From assembly GCF_001456025.1 (NCBI RefSeq), contig NZ_LMTZ01000013.1, positions 65,647 through 129,646 on the forward strand: a stretch of DNA of 64,000 nt. The letters run 5' to 3'. Origin of the DNA: Mastigocoleus testarum BC008 (lineage in GTDB: Bacteria > Cyanobacteriota > Cyanobacteriia > Cyanobacteriales > Nostocaceae). Shown one piece after another: positions 59,689 to 64,000 of the stretch (position 1 is its first letter; every line of letters begins with the position of its first letter). The translations under genes were made by a program, and so were the position numbers. The notes beneath the pieces are model-generated. The model saw only the letters and a program-made list of their open reading frames with translations, searched no databases and had not been told where the DNA came from.

Positions 59689-61116
59689 ATGCACGCGTCA
59701 ATATCGCAGCAAAATACTAATGATCGCACTGCCATAGTTATCGGTAGCAGTATGGCTGGACTTTTAAGTGCAAGGGTTTTAGCAGATTATTTTGCTCGTG
59801 TAGTTGTAGTTGAGCGCGATACCTTACCCCAAGAGCCCCAAACCCGTACAGGTGTTCCTCAAGCAAATCATGTTCATGTACTGCTTACCCAAGGAAAAAG
59901 AATTTTAGAAAAATTATTTCCTGGGATAGATTCAGAGATAAAGGAAGCTGGAGCACCAAAAATCGATTGGGCTAAGGAATACGCACTTTTTGGTTTTTGG
60001 GGCTGGCATCCGCATATTGAATCGGATTTGATCACCCACACTTGTAGTCGTGCATTTTTAGAATGGTTGGTACATCGTCGTCTTTTGAGTTTTGATAATG
60101 TTAAGTTTTTAGAAAAAACTCAAGTTCAGGAATTGCTAAGTGATGAGTCTAATTCTCAAGTCAAGGGAGTCAAGGTATATCACTTAGATCGGCATCAAGA
60201 AGAAGAATTAACTGCAGATTTAGTTGTGGATGCTTCTGGTCGTAATTCCCAAGCACGTAATTGGTTAAAATCAATGGGTTATCAGACACCAGAAAAAACA
60301 GAGATCAATTCTTTTTTGGGTTATAGCACTCGTTGGTATGAACGTCCTCAAAATTTAGAAGTAAATTGGCAAGCTTTAGGAGTTCTCTCTAAACCTCCCC
60401 ATAATAAACGAGGAGGAGTTTTGGTTCCTGCAGAAGGTAATCGTTGGATTATAACTTTGGGAGGTATCGGTAAAGATTATCCACCTACTGATGACAAAGG
60501 TTTTTTAGAATATGCCCGTACTCTACGTAACTCAGCGATTTATGACCTAATCAAAGATGCTAAACCTATTTCCAAGGTGTATGGTTATCGTCGTACAGAA
60601 AATTGCTGGCATCGTTATGAAAAATTAGCGCGTTTGCCAGATGGTTTAGTCATTATTGGGGATGCAGTTTGTGCTTTCAATCCGATATATGGTCAAGGAA
60701 TGACAACTGCTGCTTTAGGAGCTTTAACTCTACAAAAATGCTTACAAAAGCAGTTCAGTGGTTCCAATTATACAATTGTGGGATTAGCTAAAAAGTTTCA
60801 AAAACAGTTAGCTCAGGTGTTAAAAACTCCGTGGTTAATGGCGACAAGTGATGATTGTCGTTGGGAAAGTACTGAAGGTGGAAAACCCGATACAATGACT
60901 CGATTTATGCATAAATATATGGATGAAGTGATGTTATTATCAACCCGCCAGCCAAAATTACATCGGACATTTTTTGAAGTCATACATATGATTAAACCGC
61001 CTGCAGCATTGTTTGCGCCTGGTATTGTTTTGGGAGTTTTAGGACAGGTAATTAGGGCGAAAATCAATGGTAATTCACGGAAGGTTTTAGCTACTTCTAC
61101 AGAAGTTCTTTCTTAA
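59689..61116 (+). CDS. FAD-dependent oxidoreductase (hydroxylase/reductase-like)
   Basis: A 475-aa flavoprotein. FAD-binding GSSMAGLLSARVLADYF (about 19-35), the adenine-site VVVVERDTLP and DASGRNSQAR, and the second FAD motif GDAVCAFNPIYGQGMTTAALG (about 325-345). This matches the PHBH-like/geranylgeranyl-reductase-like superfamily, which hydroxylates or reduces aromatic or isoprenoid substrates. The long C-terminal region has no anchor. The substrate is unknown. It ends in a strong terminator, so it is not co-transcribed with the following NACHT gene. Confidence 0.8.
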   Translation: MHASISQQNTNDRTAIVIGSSMAGLLSARVLADYFARVVVVERDTLPQEPQTRTGVPQANHVHVLLTQGKRILEKLFPGIDSEIKEAGAPKIDWAKEYALFGFWGWHPHIESDLITHTCSRAFLEWLVHRRLLSFDNVKFLEKTQVQELLSDESNSQVKGVKVYHLDRHQEEELTADLVVDASGRNSQARNWLKSMGYQTPEKTEINSFLGYSTRWYERPQNLEVNWQALGVLSKPPHNKRGGVLVPAEGNRWIITLGGIGKDYPPTDDKGFLEYARTLRNSAIYDLIKDAKPISKVYGYRRTENCWHRYEKLARLPDGLVIIGDAVCAFNPIYGQGMTTAALGALTLQKCLQKQFSGSNYTIVGLAKKFQKQLAQVLKTPWLMATSDDCRWESTEGGKPDTMTRFMHKYMDEVMLLSTRQPKLHRTFFEVIHMIKPPAALFAPGIVLGVLGQVIRAKINGNSRKVLATSTEVLS

Positions 61117-61138
61117 TGAATTTATAAGGAAATAGTAA

Positions 61139-61193
61139 ATAGGGATACTTAGACATTTTTTTCTTGTTTTTTGTCTGAGTCCCTATATTTTTT
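61139..61193 (+). terminator. Terminator after the FAD oxidoreductase gene
   Basis: ATAGGGA and CTTAGACA on the left pair with TGTCTGAG and TCCCTAT on the right (a 2-nt bulge and one G/U pair), with a T-rich loop and a final ATTTTTT. It begins 23 nt after the stop codon. Confidence 0.75.
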
Positions 61194-61270
61194 ATAAATA
61201 TTTTTCCGAAATGTAAAATGAACAAATTGATTCTATTTAGATAAGTATTTTTGCGAAATATACAAAATAC

Positions 61271-63964
61271 ATGACCCATGAACCAGGAATTTCCATCAAA
61301 AAGCCCGACAAATTCTGGAATAAGTCTTTGAAAATAGAAGATCCCCGCAATTTGTTTTCGTCAGTAGGAAAGGCTGCGTTAAATGGTCTTTTGGGTAATT
61401 TAGATAGTGCTGCTGAAAATCTAGTGGAAGCTTCAGCAGAATTAGGAATAGCAAAAACACCGGGAGAAATTGCTTGGTTACTGATTTATAATTCTTTGAC
61501 GACTGCAATGGTTGCTTTAGTGAAGAGCAATCAAGATTTGCAGATAAAAATAGATAATAATGAATTGGAAGTTAATGAACTCAAGATAATTTGTGATTAT
61601 CACTTAGATCGCTTTTTGAAAGATAACGAATTACGTATTAACCAAAACTTTTTTACAAATCCCAAAGATTTACCCATTATTGAAATAATCAAAGTTCCTT
61701 TGAGGCAATGGTTAGAAGAGTTTGGGGAAGATAAAGCCGCAGCACAAAGTATTAGTGATCGCCTACCGACTTATTTTGTCTATGCTTTACGTGAGGAATG
61801 GAACAAAGATTCTCAAAAATACGCCTGTTTAACAGAACAGCCTGATACTCCTTTTATTAAAGCTAGCGAACAGGAAAATGCATGGCGGCGCTACTCAGCT
61901 TGGCTGCAAAGACAGGTTGAAGAACCGATGTTTTTCGAAGCATTTGGTCTCAAACAAATCTATGTTCCTTTGTATGCCTACTACAATTGTGAAGTTGAAG
62001 AAAATCAGCAGGATGATAAGTTTGAGGATAGACTACATGAAAACAAGCAATATCAGCGGGTTGTTGTTGATTTAGAAAGTCAACTCGAAACCTGGTTAAA
62101 TCAAGCAGACCCTCATGACGCGATTCGAGTTATAAGTGGTGGACCAGGAAGCGGTAAATCTTCGTTTACAAAAATATTTGCTGCCAAGCAAGCAGAAAAA
62201 GAAAAGGTTCGAGTTTTATTTATTCCTTTACATCAATTCAATCCTACAGATGATTTGGTGGATGCAATTGGTAAATTTATTCAATCGGACATTGATAATA
62301 TTTTACCTTCTAATCCTCTATCAAAAGAAAATGCTGAACCACGCTTACTGATTATTTTCGATGGTTTAGATGAACTAGCTATGCAGGGTAAAGCAGTTCA
62401 AGAAGTTGCTCAGCAATTTGTTAGGGAGATAGAAAAAAAAGTAGATAGATTTAATTCTAATAAAACTCGACTGCAAGCTTTAATTACTGGACGAGAACTG
62501 ATAGTGCAGGCGAATAGTAATGAGTTCCGCAAACCAGAGCAAATTTTACACGTTCTACCTTATTTTGTCAGTAAAGATGATAAAGGAAAACATAATTACA
62601 AAGATGAACGCAAATTATTAAATGAAGATAAGCGCCAGCAATGGTGGAAGAAGTACAGTTTACTTAAGGGTCAAAAATATAGTAGCTTACCAAAAGAATT
62701 AGAAAAAAATAATTTAATTGAAATTACTTCCCAGCCTTTACTAAATTATTTGGTTGCTCTGAGTTTTATTAGGAAGAAAGTAGATTTTTCTCAAGAGAGT
62801 AATCTGAATATAATTTATGCAGATTTACTCAAATCTGTTTATGAAAGAGTTTGGGAAAATAAACGACAACATCCTGCAGTTAAGGGACTTAAGGAACAAG
62901 ATTTTATCCGTGTTCTAGAAGAAATTGCTTTATCTTCTTGGCATGGTGATGGACGTACAACAACAGTCAGAGATATTGAAAATCATTGCAACCGCAGTGG
63001 TTTAAAAAAATGGCTGATGGAATTTCAAAAAAAAGCTGAGGAAGGCGTAACTAGGTTGTTACTTGCTTTTTATTTTCGTCAAAGTGGCTCGAATAATCAA
63101 GGAGACAAAACTTTTGAATTTACTCACAAGAGTTTTGGTGAGTATTTAACAGCAACACGCATTGTGCGGGAAATAAAACTAATTCACAAAAAGCTGAAAG
63201 CACAACAAAACGATCCTGATGAGGGTTGGGATGAAAAAGAAGCTCTAACCCGCTGGGCAAATTTGTGTGGTGCTTCACCGATGGATGAGTATTTGTTTAA
63301 CTTTGTATTAGATGAAATACGCTTACAGAGTATACAAAATCCCTCGGATATTGCTAATTGGCAGCAAACACTATGCGAATTAATTAGTTTTATGCTGCGT
63401 CATGGAATGCCAATGGAACGTTTGAATCCTCGACCAGATTTTCATCAAGCAAATCAACAGGCGCGGAATGCAGAAGAAGCACTGTTGGTTGTATTAAATG
63501 CTTGTGCTAGGGTAACAGAAAATATTTCTCAAATTGAATGGGATTCCCCTGAAGCTTTTGGAAACTGGATTTCCCGACTACAAGGACAAAGAGTAGACGG
63601 TATTGTATTTTGCTTGAATCATCTGAGTTTTTTGAATTTGAAAGATTGCATTCTGTTATTTAGAGAGTTTTACTGGGCGAATCTTGAAGGGGTGATTCTT
63701 GAAGGGGCGAACCTTTATCGGGCGAATCTTTATGGGGCGAATCTTGAAGGGGTGATTCTTGAAGGGGCGAATCTTTTAGGGGCGACTCTTGAAGGGGTGA
63801 TTCTTTATGGGGCGAATCTTTCAGGGGCGAATCTTTCAGGGGCGATTCTTTCAGGGGCGATTTTTTATCGGGCGACTCTTGAAGAGGTAAAAAATTATGA
63901 AAGTGCTAATTTTAAAGGAGCTAATCTCACAGAAACAGTACTTGAAGGTAAAGTAAAGACTTAA
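61271..63964 (+). CDS. NACHT-type STAND NTPase with C-terminal pentapeptide repeats
   Basis: An 897-aa protein. The N-terminal region (1-270), largely helical and of unknown type, precedes a NACHT nucleotide-binding domain: Walker A GGPGSGKSSF (about 289-299) and Walker B LLIIFDGLDELA (about 359-370), with the NACHT-typical Asp-Gly-Leu-Asp-Glu. A helical extension (about 450-800) follows. Residues about 800-890 are A(N/T/I)L-type pentapeptide repeats. In related bacterial NTPases the C-terminus senses a ligand and the N-terminus is the effector; some defend against phages. Whether this one does is unknown. No accessory nuclease or protease gene is seen before the window ends. Confidence 0.85.
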   Translation: MTHEPGISIKKPDKFWNKSLKIEDPRNLFSSVGKAALNGLLGNLDSAAENLVEASAELGIAKTPGEIAWLLIYNSLTTAMVALVKSNQDLQIKIDNNELEVNELKIICDYHLDRFLKDNELRINQNFFTNPKDLPIIEIIKVPLRQWLEEFGEDKAAAQSISDRLPTYFVYALREEWNKDSQKYACLTEQPDTPFIKASEQENAWRRYSAWLQRQVEEPMFFEAFGLKQIYVPLYAYYNCEVEENQQDDKFEDRLHENKQYQRVVVDLESQLETWLNQADPHDAIRVISGGPGSGKSSFTKIFAAKQAEKEKVRVLFIPLHQFNPTDDLVDAIGKFIQSDIDNILPSNPLSKENAEPRLLIIFDGLDELAMQGKAVQEVAQQFVREIEKKVDRFNSNKTRLQALITGRELIVQANSNEFRKPEQILHVLPYFVSKDDKGKHNYKDERKLLNEDKRQQWWKKYSLLKGQKYSSLPKELEKNNLIEITSQPLLNYLVALSFIRKKVDFSQESNLNIIYADLLKSVYERVWENKRQHPAVKGLKEQDFIRVLEEIALSSWHGDGRTTTVRDIENHCNRSGLKKWLMEFQKKAEEGVTRLLLAFYFRQSGSNNQGDKTFEFTHKSFGEYLTATRIVREIKLIHKKLKAQQNDPDEGWDEKEALTRWANLCGASPMDEYLFNFVLDEIRLQSIQNPSDIANWQQTLCELISFMLRHGMPMERLNPRPDFHQANQQARNAEEALLVVLNACARVTENISQIEWDSPEAFGNWISRLQGQRVDGIVFCLNHLSFLNLKDCILLFREFYWANLEGVILEGANLYRANLYGANLEGVILEGANLLGATLEGVILYGANLSGANLSGAILSGAIFYRATLEEVKNYESANFKGANLTETVLEGKVKT
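63674..63893. repeat. 15-bp coding tandem repeat encoding pentapeptide repeats
   Basis: About 14 units of GGGGCGAATCTTGAA and close variants run almost without interruption. They are clearly more GC-rich than the gene around them and differ mostly at one or two sites per unit, so the array looks recently amplified or homogenised. Confidence 0.85.
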
Positions 63965-64000
63965 GTGATTTAAAATTCCTGTATGAGCTAAAAGTGAATT

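Overview
The window comes from a cyanobacterium, most likely a filamentous, nitrogen-fixing type (Nostocales-like). The support is: AT-rich DNA with many copies of the octamer GCGATCGC (HIP1), heptameric tandem repeats in the gaps (typical of Nostocales), a CyaC-type adenylate cyclase, very large multidomain sensor proteins, an FHA-fused penicillin-binding protein and a NACHT protein with pentapeptide repeats. The organism assignment is inference; no rRNA or photosystem gene is present.

Layout. 1-6 kb (all minus strand): succinate dehydrogenase flavoprotein, a small membrane protein, a Tat-type Rieske protein and an FHA-PBP1. 6-9 kb: a secreted Thr/Pro/Asp-repeat protein, then lspA and bioY. 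9.6-13.9 kb: a complete phosphate ABC transporter, pstS-pstC-pstA-pstB, ending in a terminator. 14-19 kb (minus): tRNA-Gly(TCC), a TonB-like coiled-coil protein and cyaC. 20-24.5 kb: a GNAT acetyltransferase, a conserved possible HTH protein behind a ~1 kb empty region, hisC and a YqiA-like esterase. 24.7-28.7 kb: a glutathione cluster of two tandem glutathione-reductase paralogues and a glutathionyl-hydroquinone reductase. 29-34.4 kb: a coiled-coil protein, a PhoD-like phosphatase and a divergent pair (FecR-domain protein and outer-membrane beta-barrel). 34.9-42 kb: sulfurtransferase, mnmD, an HD-GYP response regulator, glmU, isoaspartyl peptidase and a 59-aa DUF2256 protein. 42-49 kb: a CPBP protease, a GAF sensor, pyrD and hypotheticals. 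49-51 kb: cobalamin riboswitch and a CobW-family GTPase. 51-59.5 kb: a REC-GAF-GGDEF-EAL protein and an 1876-aa CheB-CheR-PAS-kinase-REC protein. 59.7-64 kb: an FAD oxidoreductase and a NACHT NTPase with pentapeptide repeats.

Most metabolic genes are housekeeping genes in short transcription units. Signalling is unusually dense: cAMP synthesis (CyaC), c-di-GMP synthesis and breakdown (GGDEF-EAL, HD-GYP), and CheB/CheR chemistry fused to a histidine kinase lie within 45 kb. The most notable observations are a second glutathione reductase whose dinucleotide-binding loop has lost its NADPH-phosphate ligands and gained an acidic residue; heptameric repeats that touch stop or start codons and have entered one coding region; the NACHT protein with a near-identical 15-bp repeat array; and a B12 riboswitch far upstream of cobW with a short ORF right behind it. 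I see no transposase, CRISPR array, integrase or rRNA.
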